From positions 1 to 21,474 of the forward strand of contig CAZQAE010000079.1 of NCBI GenBank assembly GCA_964591275.1: a stretch of 21,474 nt of DNA, read 5' to 3'. Source of the stretch: G963674685 sp964591275 (GTDB taxonomy: Bacteria > Lernaellota > Lernaellaia > JACKCT01). Under the pieces are notes generated by a model. That model was not told the DNA's origin, searched no databases, and was given only the letters and a program-made list of their open reading frames with translations. Made by a program: the position numbers and the translations under genes. Positions 15,747 through 21,474 of this stretch are shown here, in pieces; the stretch's first letter is position 1, and each line of letters opens with the position of its first letter.

Positions 15747-17240
15747 CTATTCGAATATTTTACTTCCGCAATCCCTGAAATATTTCTCGCATGTATCAAC
15801 AACGGATGCGTCGTAAAGCACTCCCTTATGCTTGGCGATCTCTTTCAGGGCGGCCTGGATGCCTAATGCCTTGCGGTAAGGCCGGAGTAAAGTCATCGTT
15901 TCAACCACGTCCGCCACGGCAAGAATCCTTGCCTCCAATAAAATTTCGTCGCCGGTGAGCCCTTGAGGATAGCCGGAGCCATCCATTCTTTCATGATGTT
16001 GATATACTATCTGGGCGATTGGCCAGGAAAACTTGATCGATTTTAGTATTTCATAACCAATGAGGGGATGCTTCCTGATCAGGGAGATATCTTCAGCGGA
16101 AAGCTTGGCGCGCTTGGTGAGGATTTCGGATGGAATGGATATTTTCCCGATATCGTGGATTGCGCCGGCCAGGTAGATGCCTTCGATTTTTTCTTCCGCA
16201 AGCCCAAGGCGTCTGGCCAGCGCCTTTGCCAGTTTGGCAACACGGATGTGATGGCCAGCCGTGTAGGGATCGCGTTTCTCAACGGTAAGAGACATGGCGG
16301 CAATGGTGCCATGCAGAGCATCGTTCAATTCTGCGGTTCGCTCAACCAGATGCTTCGTTCTTTTCCTGACTTCCCGGCGCAGCACGGTAATCATCCCCCC
16401 CGCCAGGACGAGCAAGCCTGCGATGACGCCAATGATCCAGGCAATGTATTCCGGCACAAAACGCACAGGAGGCTTTCCCATACATTTGGCCAGCGCCATG
16501 TAGTAGGTGGAATTGGGTTCACGACGCCATGTTTTCAAATGCCGGTCGATGGCCTTTAATAGGTCGGGATGGCGCCCATTGGCGGTTGCGAAAAATAGCT
16601 GCGACATCTGAAAGACAATCGGCGTTTTAATCAGGTCATACTCGCGGTGGAAGTAATCTCCGAAAAAGTGGTTGGCCACCGCCGCATCGACCTCCCCGCT
16701 TTGAGCCAGGCGGAAAGATTCTTTGTAAGATTCGGTCGGAACCATTGTCACATCAAAGCCGAAGCCGTGCATCATTAAGGCGAATTCCGTTTGCTGGATT
16801 GAGCCTTGCAACAAAGCGACGCGCTTGCCGTTAAGCTCCGACATGGAGTGGATCGGTTGACCGTGACTGGAATAAAGCCGCGACCAGCTATCAGCAACCG
16901 GCACGCGATGGAAGTCGAAGTGCTTATCCCGCTTTCGCGAATATGCGACATCCGGCATAAGATCGATACGCCCGTCCTTGAGGGCTTGCAGGCAATCGGA
17001 CCACTGGCAGGGAATGTATTCCGGCTTCCAACCTTCTTTCTTGGCCATTTCGGCGAATAGATCGATGAAAAGGCCCCTTGCCTGACCATTGTCATCGGTG
17101 AACACCTTCGGCCTGTTCTCATAGATGCCGACCCTTACGATGCGGCCCTGTTTTTCTACCTCATCGGCCGAAGAGACAGAAGTCCCCGTTAGGATGGTAT
17201 TCGCCAGTAAAATAACGGCGATGAAAAGCATCTTTCGCAT
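15747..17240 (-). CDS. periplasmic substrate-binding domain fused to HD-GYP phosphodiesterase
   Basis: Transmembrane c-di-GMP hydrolase candidate. Order: signal peptide/first membrane segment (1-25); a bacterial extracellular solute-binding (SBP family 3) domain in the periplasm (about 33-255; RVGIYENRP, LNGKRVALLQGS); a membrane segment (266-287); a charged coiled linker (288-315); and HD-GYP (316-495). Catalytic residues are present: H362-D363 in HDIGK, H391, and HHERMDGSGYPQGL (415-428) with the GYP motif. This predicts that a small amino-acid-like ligand sensed outside tunes c-di-GMP inside. The gene has its own promoter at 17247-17275, with no Shine-Dalgarno. The receptor gene follows 76 bases downstream behind a duplicated copy of that promoter. 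Confidence 0.93.
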   Translation of the reverse strand: MRKMLFIAVILLANTILTGTSVSSADEVEKQGRIVRVGIYENRPKVFTDDNGQARGLFIDLFAEMAKKEGWKPEYIPCQWSDCLQALKDGRIDLMPDVAYSRKRDKHFDFHRVPVADSWSRLYSSHGQPIHSMSELNGKRVALLQGSIQQTEFALMMHGFGFDVTMVPTESYKESFRLAQSGEVDAAVANHFFGDYFHREYDLIKTPIVFQMSQLFFATANGRHPDLLKAIDRHLKTWRREPNSTYYMALAKCMGKPPVRFVPEYIAWIIGVIAGLLVLAGGMITVLRREVRKRTKHLVERTAELNDALHGTIAAMSLTVEKRDPYTAGHHIRVAKLAKALARRLGLAEEKIEGIYLAGAIHDIGKISIPSEILTKRAKLSAEDISLIRKHPLIGYEILKSIKFSWPIAQIVYQHHERMDGSGYPQGLTGDEILLEARILAVADVVETMTLLRPYRKALGIQAALKEIAKHKGVLYDASVVDTCEKYFRDCGSKIFE

Positions 17241-17279
17241 AGATCACTTATAGGGAAATGTGAGCGTGCGCGCAAGCGA
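17218..17279 (-). repeat. 62-bp promoter/start duplication, copy 2 (HD-GYP gene)
   Basis: Partner of 15648-15709 (49/62 identical, no gaps). The resemblance extends into the coding start: the proteins open MRKMLFIAVILLA here and MRTSLFIAILFLA there. Confidence 0.8.
17247..17275 (-). promoter_or_regulatory. promoter of the HD-GYP gene, probably leaderless transcript
   Basis: On the minus strand: -35 TTGCGC (17275-17270), 17-base spacer, -10 TATAAG (17252-17247), six bases, then ATG at 17240. Geometry is identical to the promoter at 15677-15705. Confidence 0.6.
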
Positions 17280-17314
17280 CAAATGCGATCCAGGGCCTTC
17301 AGTCCTGCCTTCGG

Positions 17315-17459
17315 CTCTTTGAGCTTCAGGCTCGAAGAGGGCGAAGTTGAAGGGAAGGGCGATTGCTATGTAGGAGCGGGTTTGTAACCGCGATTTCAGT
17401 GACCGATCCTCTTGCCGTTGCTCTATCATCAGGTCAGGCACAGGGGCCTGTCCCTACGA
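17315..17459. repeat. intergenic inverted repeats of dispersed-repeat type
   Basis: Three elements: a hairpin CTCTTTGAGC/GCTCGAAGAG (17315-17339), a short inverted repeat TGTAGGAGCGGG...ACCGCGA (17369-17393), and a palindrome CAGGGGCCTG within 17434-17459. The last two have the look of short palindromic units scattered in many bacterial genomes. None is followed by a T-run, so they do not look like terminators. Confidence 0.45.
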
Positions 17460-17465
17460 AGCGAA

Positions 17466-17849
17466 CTAAAAACCCAGGACAAGCGCTAATCGTTTTTGTA
17501 CTTCTGTGAACAGCGCAATCGGAAGGGTTCCTGCTCGCAGGATAAGACGATCTGTTGAGATAGTGCGTAGCTGATGGCAAAGGACCATGCTGTCGAGTTT
17601 CAAACCGCCATCGCCGCGCTGCGCGGCTATGGTGAAGGCATGCTTAAAACGAATATTGCTGGTGATGGGAAGCGCCCAGACCAGGCCGTGGGGAATCCGG
17701 TTGAATTCATTCACCGAAACAATCAGGCAGGGGCGTTTCCCGCCTTGCTCGTGGCCTTTGACCGGCTCCAGATTAACCCACCAGATATCGCCGCGTTTGG
17801 GGTGCTTTTTCTTTGTTTTCGCCTTCGTTTGTGGCTTTGCTTTTGCCAT
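17466..17849 (-). CDS. mazF: MazF/PemK-family mRNA interferase toxin
   Basis: Toxin half of a type II toxin-antitoxin pair; MazF enzymes cut single-stranded RNA at short motifs. The SH3-like core starts RGDIWWVNLEP (19-29) and shows KRPCLIVS with R39, the PITSN segment (61-65; T63/S64) and CHQLRTIS (91-98), which are the catalytic and structural positions of the family. Length 127 includes a Lys-rich N-terminal extension (1-18) that is longer than in E. coli MazF and may bind nucleic acid. The gene starts six bases after the antitoxin stop. Confidence 0.92.
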   Translation of the reverse strand: MAKAKPQTKAKTKKKHPKRGDIWWVNLEPVKGHEQGGKRPCLIVSVNEFNRIPHGLVWALPITSNIRFKHAFTIAAQRGDGGLKLDSMVLCHQLRTISTDRLILRAGTLPIALFTEVQKRLALVLGF

Positions 17850-17855
17850 AAGCGT

Positions 17856-18104
17856 TTAATCCGCCTCCAGTCCGTCCATGAGGGACGCATCCCAAGCTTT
17901 GCGCTCGGCGATCTCTTCATTCCAGGCTTTCGGATCGTCTCGAATGGCGCTGAAATCACGTTCGGCCTGGTCCCAGAAAAGCCGTTTCTTATATTCCAGC
18001 AGCGCATGCTCGATAACGGATTGCATGGTCGTATCGGTATTGTGGGCCAGTTCACGCAAAAGCTGCCTTGACCTTTCGCTGATTCGCACAGTTGCTCCTG
18101 GCAT
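17856..18104 (-). CDS. ribbon-helix-helix antitoxin of the mazF pair
   Basis: The N-terminus (ATVRISERSRQLLRELA, then TMQSVIEHALLEYKK) is a ribbon-helix-helix DNA-binding fold; the acidic C-terminal tail (FWDQAERDFSAIRDD onward) is the usual toxin-neutralising part. I choose the ATG at 18104 because AGGAGG lies eight bases before it; a GTG at 18113 would overlap that site. That gives 82 residues. Transcribed first, six bases before the toxin, as expected for an autoregulated pair. Confidence 0.88.
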   Translation of the reverse strand: MPGATVRISERSRQLLRELAHNTDTTMQSVIEHALLEYKKRLFWDQAERDFSAIRDDPKAWNEEIAERKAWDASLMDGLEAD

Positions 18105-18168
18105 TTGCCACACCTCCTACTAATTTTCGATGCAAGCCGCGAAATCTCAAGTATCGGCGTCACAGCAC

Positions 18169-18207
18169 GTCTACTCATCAGTAGACAATAATATCTACCG
18201 TATTGTC
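18169..18207 (-). promoter_or_regulatory. likely operator of the toxin-antitoxin operon
   Basis: Two perfect inverted repeats overlap here: GTCTACT-catc-AGTAGAC (18169-18186) and GACAATA-10 bases-TATTGTC (18184-18207). The sequence TCTAC (or its complement) occurs three times. A TTGACA-like -35 reads on the minus strand at its right edge. It sits 65 bases before the antitoxin start, where a ribbon-helix-helix repressor would bind. Confidence 0.55.
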
Positions 18208-18267
18208 AACAAATAATTTCGCGATTTGATCTATCCGAGACGCCCGATGTCACGCCGTTTGTTCGCA

Positions 18268-18566
18268 GCCTCGAAAGAGGCGTTTCATTCCTTAGCCCTC
18301 AGGCGGAAGCCCTGGGTTCGCGTGAAGAAACAAAATAATTTGAGCCCGACATTTCGAAAGGGCGATTCAAAATTGTTTTCCTTGCAAAACCGCTTCGCCT
18401 TGGGGGAGGGCGGTTCTTTCGGATAATGATGAGCCGCCCACCTTAAAGGCGGGCTTCGCATTGGTATAATATGTCGGCATGATCCCCAGGGCTTCCGACT
18501 TCGCCAAGGCTACGTCGGATAGGGCCGCCCTGGGCTGATTTATGAGACGCCCGCCTGGCAGCGGGC
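18268..18566. repeat. hairpin-dense repeat block
   Basis: No gene is recognisable, but at least five inverted repeats follow one another: GCCTC-GAAA-GAGGC (18268-18281); AACCGC/GCGGTT (18388-18415); GCCCACCTT/AAGGCGGGC (18436-18454); a nested pair CCCAGGGC/GCCCTGGG with TCCGAC/GTCGGA inside (18485-18534); and GCCCGC/GCGGGC (18549-18566). The pattern fits palindromic repetitive elements or folded RNA, not terminators. Confidence 0.5.
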
Positions 18567-18811
18567 TTGCAGGTCGAAAGAATCTCCAACAGCACGTAGG
18601 AAAAGAGGCAATGATTCAGTTTCAAACAGATGGAGGCCAAATTGAAACGCGAAAGTAGAGGCGATCATAAATGGAGAGGAGCCGAGCGGCTTGTCACTCG
18701 CCAGACTCACCAAGCCGTTCCCGGTGCTTTGGGATGAGCAGCGCAGGGAATTGGGATTTAGGGAACAGCCGGTTAAATAGTTTTCAGATATCCGATTGAT
18801 ATTCCGCAAAC
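18567..18811. other. no recognisable gene
   Basis: Unassigned DNA between the hairpin block and the IS3 remnant. A 102-codon minus-strand frame crosses it, but it runs through both the IS end and the hairpin at 18549 and has no visible ribosome binding site. Confidence 0.4.
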
Positions 18812-18851
18812 CGGAACGTGTCAACGATAATGAGACACCGTTTTTCATAGT

Positions 18852-18986
18852 TTAGAGTGCAATATTCTGGCTCTCCGTTTTCGGCGGGTTGATCCAAGCC
18901 GCTTCCGGCAATTTCATGGGTTCGGGGATTTTGTTCACGAACTGTTCGGGATGTTTTTCAAAAGCATCCAGCAGTACTATCTCTCT
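18852..18986 (-). pseudogene. IS3-family OrfB (transposase) C-terminal fragment
   Basis: The last 45 codons read REIVLLDAFEKHPEQF, VNKIPEPMKLPEAAWINPP and a short tail to TAA at 18854-18852. The HPE-F ... LPEA-WINPP pattern is the usual end of IS3-family integrase-like transposases. It joins the orfB start (MQAVHERGSSIGVAP) near 18987-19005, in a different frame, so roughly the middle 200 codons have been deleted. Confidence 0.7.
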
Positions 18987-19049
18987 TTACTTGGTCGTTT
19001 TCTCCCGGCGCAACGCCGATGGAGGATCCGCGCTCATGCACCGCTTGCA

Positions 19050-19302
19050 TCAGGCGCTCCCGTCGTCGTCCGGTCGGCTCAGGGGGATGTCCAGGAGCGC
19101 GGCAACTTTTTTTTTGGAAGTCGATTACCATTTCGGCCTTCGCCAGTTTCTTTTGCAGCCAGGCGTTCTCGCGACGCAATTGCTCATTTTCCTTTTTCAA
19201 CATCGGGGACGCGCCGGGTTTGGGTCCGCGCTTTTTATTGTACAGACCATCCAGAGCGCCCTGATCCCGCAACTGTCGCCACTTTTCCAGATGGGAGGAG
19301 TA
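19050..19302 (-). pseudogene. IS3-family OrfA fragment (5' truncated, frameshifted)
   Basis: Reads YSSHLEKWRQLRDQGAL, a basic KKRGPKPGAS stretch, then a leucine-zipper-like coiled coil (LKKENEQLRRENAWLQKKL) and KAEMVIDFQKK, the typical second half of OrfA. After QKK a nine-base poly-A run (plus T-run 19107-19115) has one base too many; skipping it gives the expected VAALLDIPLSRPDDDGSA and a TGA at 19052-19050 that overlaps the orfB ATG. The helix-turn-helix N-terminus is absent: homology stops at 19302. Confidence 0.75.
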
Positions 19303-19490
19303 CTACCGGTGCTGAGATCGAGAAAGCGATCGTCAACGCCATGTACCATGCCTTTGCCGAGCACCGGGGGGTGACCATGACCGACATTTACAACGCCATC
19401 GGCACCACTGTCCCGCTCTCGGTCACCATGAAAGAGCAGATCACCAAGGCCAAGCGCTGTGCCGACAACCGGGCGGTCAGGGGAAACTGA
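19302..19490 (+). pseudogene. C-terminal fragment of an AAA-family ATPase
   Basis: The plus frame TGAEIEKAIVNAMYHAFAEH, then a region with DIYNAIGTTVPLSVTMKEQI and a TGA stop at 19488-19490. The (S/T)GAEIE helix followed by a TVPLS-TM-EQI segment is the lid end of AAA ATPases of the SpoVK/FtsH-like clade. Everything upstream (Walker A and B, N-terminal domain) is missing; protein similarity begins exactly where the IS3 remnant ends. No start or ribosome binding site exists for it now. Confidence 0.7.
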
Positions 19491-19513
19491 GAAACGGGTA
19501 ATCGCCAGGCGCT

Positions 19514-20416
19514 TCACCCCCTGAAAAAAGTGAACATTGCCGCACCGGCTCCAAAGACGACAAAGCTGATAGCCTGAAAGACGGTAATTTTCGCCGCTCC
19601 CCCATCGCCTTTTTTGGTCGCGTACAACAAACATGAAAGCGTCGCCGCCACCAGATAGATCAACACGAACGGGTTTTTCGTATGGATCGTTATCACCGCG
19701 AAAAATAGAAGCCCTGACGACAGAGCCGCTGTTTTCTTCTTTCCAATTCTTGTGGCAACCGTATAGATGCCTGCGGCCTTATCGGCTTCGGCATCCATGA
19801 TGGTGGAAAAAAGATGAATGGCCACGATTCCGATGAGTAGAGGAACGGTCTTTTGTAAAAATTCCCCGTGCGGAACGAACAAGCCAGGGTCTACGTAGGT
19901 GTAGCCGAAAACGATGATCAGGTAAATAATCGCCGCGTTGGCAAGCGAATCCAGCGGCGGCCTGCTTTTCAGCCTCAACGGCGGAGCGGAGTAAACGACT
20001 GCCATTCCAAGAAGTGATACAGCAGCCGCGACCGTCTGCCACTTTCCGGTCGAGAAAGCGACCGATATGATTGCGCTGGCAACCGCGCCGCAGATCCATC
20101 CTACTTTTCCGTATTCCGACTCTTTCAGGCAGACCCCGTGAATGAACCCCTCCTTTCTTTTTCGAGGATTCGCCAAGTCTGTGTTTCGATCAAATATGTC
20201 GTTCAGCCCAAATAACAGAAGGCAAAAAGGGACCGACAACAGGATTAAAAGTAGAATCCCAGTTTTCCCGAAAGGGATATCGTTTGCGATCAACGGGTAT
20301 GCAAAGAGAATCGGTCCGATCGGCCAAGCAATAAACCGGCTGATTTTCACCAACCTTATCAGCCCTTCACATACTCCACCCGTCGCCTCGTCGCTTTCCG
20401 CGACCTTTATTCCCAT
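19514..20416 (-). CDS. UbiA-family prenyltransferase, lycopene-elongase-like
   Basis: Intact 300-residue membrane enzyme with about eight or nine segments. Both Asp-rich motifs are complete: NDIFDRNTD (72-80) and DAEADKAAGIYT (208-219). YSAPPLRLKSRPPLDSLANA (142-161) is typical of the carotenoid C50 branch (lycopene elongases and relatives) and chlorophyll-synthase-like members. A Shine-Dalgarno AAGGAG precedes the ATG. Unlike the UbiA gene at 10769-11650 it has a canonical metal site, and the two are not close copies. No carotenoid or quinone gene is next to it; it sits alone between two pieces of mobile-element debris, so its pathway cannot be inferred from context. Confidence 0.88.
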   Translation of the reverse strand: MGIKVAESDEATGGVCEGLIRLVKISRFIAWPIGPILFAYPLIANDIPFGKTGILLLILLSVPFCLLLFGLNDIFDRNTDLANPRKRKEGFIHGVCLKESEYGKVGWICGAVASAIISVAFSTGKWQTVAAAVSLLGMAVVYSAPPLRLKSRPPLDSLANAAIIYLIIVFGYTYVDPGLFVPHGEFLQKTVPLLIGIVAIHLFSTIMDAEADKAAGIYTVATRIGKKKTAALSSGLLFFAVITIHTKNPFVLIYLVAATLSCLLYATKKGDGGAAKITVFQAISFVVFGAGAAMFTFFRG

Positions 20417-20929
20417 TGTTTTTCTCCTTGAACATTTTGTTTCAACACCGGTTTCGGATTGCTTCGTGTTCTAAACAGACCAATTGTCCGAAGTGCTTCC
20501 CCTCTTTTTCTGTGTCTCCTTGGGCGCAATATCCCTTGCCGATCCCAACGCATTCTCGTGCGCTGGCTTCGCAAATGAAACGCCTTCATCCTCAAAAAGC
20601 AGCCCTGCTGCAGACCGATCGAATCCATCTGCGCGGGACCGTTCTTCCTTTTGCGCACAAAGCGCTTTTCAACTCGTAACGAACCTGATGCCACCCATCT
20701 GCATAGTTTTCCGGGAAAGCCTTTAACCGACATTCCCCATATCAACCTGTAAATCCGACTCTCCGGGCTTTTACCCACGACGGACCACCTTTTGTCCACA
20801 CGATTTCGTCAAAAACCTCGTTGCAAAGAATAATCGCACCCTCTGTCTCTCCTGGAAATCAAACGATTTCTCCATCAAAACCTGCGGTTGGACGGACCTA
20901 TCCATTGGCTTTCCAAGATTCAGGGAAAA
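20417..20929. other. no intact gene; possibly a decayed reading frame on the minus strand
   Basis: No frame combines a good start with a recognisable product. On the minus strand one frame reads GAIILCNEVFDEIVWTKGGP and onward until a TGA, then continues as NYADGWHQVRYELKSAL, and a shifted frame continues with ADGFDRSAAGLLFEDEGVSF. These pieces look protein-like and may be one broken gene; I do not recognise it. Confidence 0.3.
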
Positions 20930-21079
20930 CTATACCGTACAGCATCGTAACCCGTCGATACGATCCAAGATTTCCGCGAATACATCCTTGGAGACCGCCA
21001 CCTCTGCCATCTGGAAAGTCGTGTAACGGCCGCTACGCACCACCTTTGCTCCGATCTTGATTTTGTCGGCAGGGCCAGT
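20930..21079 (-). pseudogene. IS1380-like transposase C-terminal fragment
   Basis: Minus-strand codons read TGPADKIKIGAKVVRSGRY, then TFQMAEVAVSKDVFAEILDR and IDGLR before a TAG at 20932-20930. The block KVV-RY-TFQMAEVAV-F-IL-RI is how I remember the end of IS1380-group DDE transposases. Only about 50 codons remain and an in-frame TAG precedes them at the junction with the ATPase fragment. Confidence 0.6.
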
Positions 21080-21215
21080 CTATGAATTCAAGCAGGGTAG
21101 TCTTTCCAGTGCCTCGCTCGCCGATGACGCAGTTGAGGCCCGGCGCGAAGTTTAGATCGATTCCATCGAGAAATCCGCCGGTAACCTTGATTCGCCGGAT
21201 AATGTTATGTGCCAT
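21033..21215 (-). pseudogene. N-terminal fragment of a P-loop (SMC/AAA_23-like) ATPase
   Basis: From a strong ribosome binding site (AGGAGGGAGGAAA) and ATG at 21215 the frame reads MAHNIIRRIKVTGGFLDGID, then APGLNCVIGERGTGKTTLLEF with a full Walker A (GERGTGKT, about 32-39). After IDW (codon ending at 21075) the frame leaves the family and stops at 21033; the DNA there belongs to an IS1380-like transposase read in another frame. The gene has lost everything after its first 47 codons. It would have been a RecF/SMC-like or defence-type ATPase; the fragment cannot hydrolyse ATP. Confidence 0.7.
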
Positions 21216-21474
21216 TGTAATTTCCTCCCTCCTGGCCATCCAAAATGCACTATCTCTGCGCAGTACTTTGCCAGACCTGGAAGTCAAGAGTCATCAGCCG
21301 CAGTTTTTGAAAAAACTTTCGACAGTTTTTTTTCGCGGCCTCATTCGCCTTCCGGCAGTCTTTCGCTGATTGCCACAGATGAAACCGCCACGTAAGACAG
21401 CGTACATTCTGACGCAAGAAGAACATGAAGGCCAATGAAAACGGATTATGGCGAAACTTCACTTTACAAATCAC
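21216..21474. other. no recognisable gene
   Basis: Upstream region of the truncated ATPase gene. An AT-rich palindrome AGTTTTT-ga-AAAAACT lies at 21302-21317, followed eight bases on by eight Ts on the plus strand. Minus-strand open frames here have unnatural compositions rich in Arg, Trp and Cys. Confidence 0.4.

Larger units (their letters stand above)
18812..19302 (-). mobile_element. IS3-family insertion sequence remnant, internally deleted
   Basis: Contains, on the minus strand, the 3' part of orfA (19302-19050), the first codons of orfB (19050-about 19006), then the last 45 codons of orfB (18986-18852) and a terminal sequence with TGTCTCATT and TTGACACGTTCC (about 18836-18812) that looks like the right end of such elements. 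The catalytic DDE core of orfB and the left end are missing, so it cannot move by itself. Confidence 0.75.

Noticed and set aside
18169..18207. CRISPR-like repeat near the toxin-antitoxin locus
   Set aside because: Only overlapping palindromes, with no regular repeats or spacers.
18540..18848. 102-codon minus-strand frame between hairpin block and IS3 end
   Set aside because: It starts inside the IS terminal sequence, ends in a hairpin, is Ser/Leu-rich and lacks a ribosome binding site and any recognisable motif.
19107..19115. Nine-base A-run in the IS3 OrfA as a programmed frameshift site
   Set aside because: IS3 elements use -1 slippage, but the expected OrfA ending here needs the opposite shift, and a -1 slip hits a stop at once; an extra base in a dead copy is simpler.
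11434..20203. Two UbiA genes as products of a local duplication
   Set aside because: Their Asp motifs and most aligned positions differ; they look like different subfamilies, not recent copies.
20407..20799. 130-codon minus-strand frame overlapping the start of the prenyltransferase
   Set aside because: Extreme Arg/Lys/Trp content and no motif; other frames of the same DNA look more protein-like.
21250..21474. 74-codon minus-strand frame at the right edge
   Set aside because: Unnatural composition, no ribosome binding site, and separate from the ATPase start that has a strong one.

Overview
The window carries bacterial DNA of mid-range GC. A TonB-dependent receptor with a signal peptide points to a Gram-negative envelope. 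A ThiH-type (radical SAM) thiazole pathway and a B12-type radical SAM protein suggest an anaerobic or microaerobic lifestyle. I cannot place it to a phylum; a deltaproteobacterium-like or candidate-phylum organism would fit.

Layout. (1) 1-1817: a possible gene tail, then on the minus strand a radical SAM protein whose cobalamin-binding-like N-terminus is split off by a single-base frameshift, followed by a clear terminator. (2) 1996-3561: a two-gene two-component system with a short intramembrane-type histidine kinase and an OmpR-family regulator. (3) 3642-8173: a thiamine operon, promoter - TPP riboswitch - thiC-thiS-thiG-thiH-thiE, with stop/start overlaps at three of its four junctions, ending inside a heptamer tandem repeat. 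(4) 13584-8384, minus strand: a tightly packed operon of a GT-C type membrane glycosyltransferase, a UbiA-family prenyltransferase with an altered first Asp motif, a geranylgeranyl-reductase-like flavoprotein and a 407-residue Cys-containing protein of unknown function. (5) 17240-13709, minus strand: a periplasmic-binding-domain/HD-GYP fusion and a TonB-dependent receptor. Each sits behind a copy of the same 62-bp promoter/start region, which looks leaderless. (6) 18104-17466: a ribbon-helix-helix/MazF toxin-antitoxin pair with palindromes upstream. (7) 18226-21474: accessory, decayed DNA with hairpin-rich repeats, an internally deleted IS3-family remnant joined to the 3' end of an AAA ATPase gene, an intact lone UbiA prenyltransferase of the lycopene-elongase-like type, and an IS1380-like transposase tail joined to the 5' end of a different P-loop ATPase gene.

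How it works together. The thi operon makes the pyrimidine (ThiC) and thiazole (ThiS, ThiG, ThiH) halves of thiamine and joins them (ThiE) under TPP feedback; ThiD, ThiF and ThiL must be encoded elsewhere. The glycosyltransferase/UbiA/reductase operon is the best candidate for an undescribed system: its enzyme set could build, saturate and glycosylate a prenyl-lipid, but no substrate can be read from sequence. The paired HD-GYP sensor and receptor look co-regulated. The right-hand 3 kb is a graveyard of mobile elements and interrupted genes.
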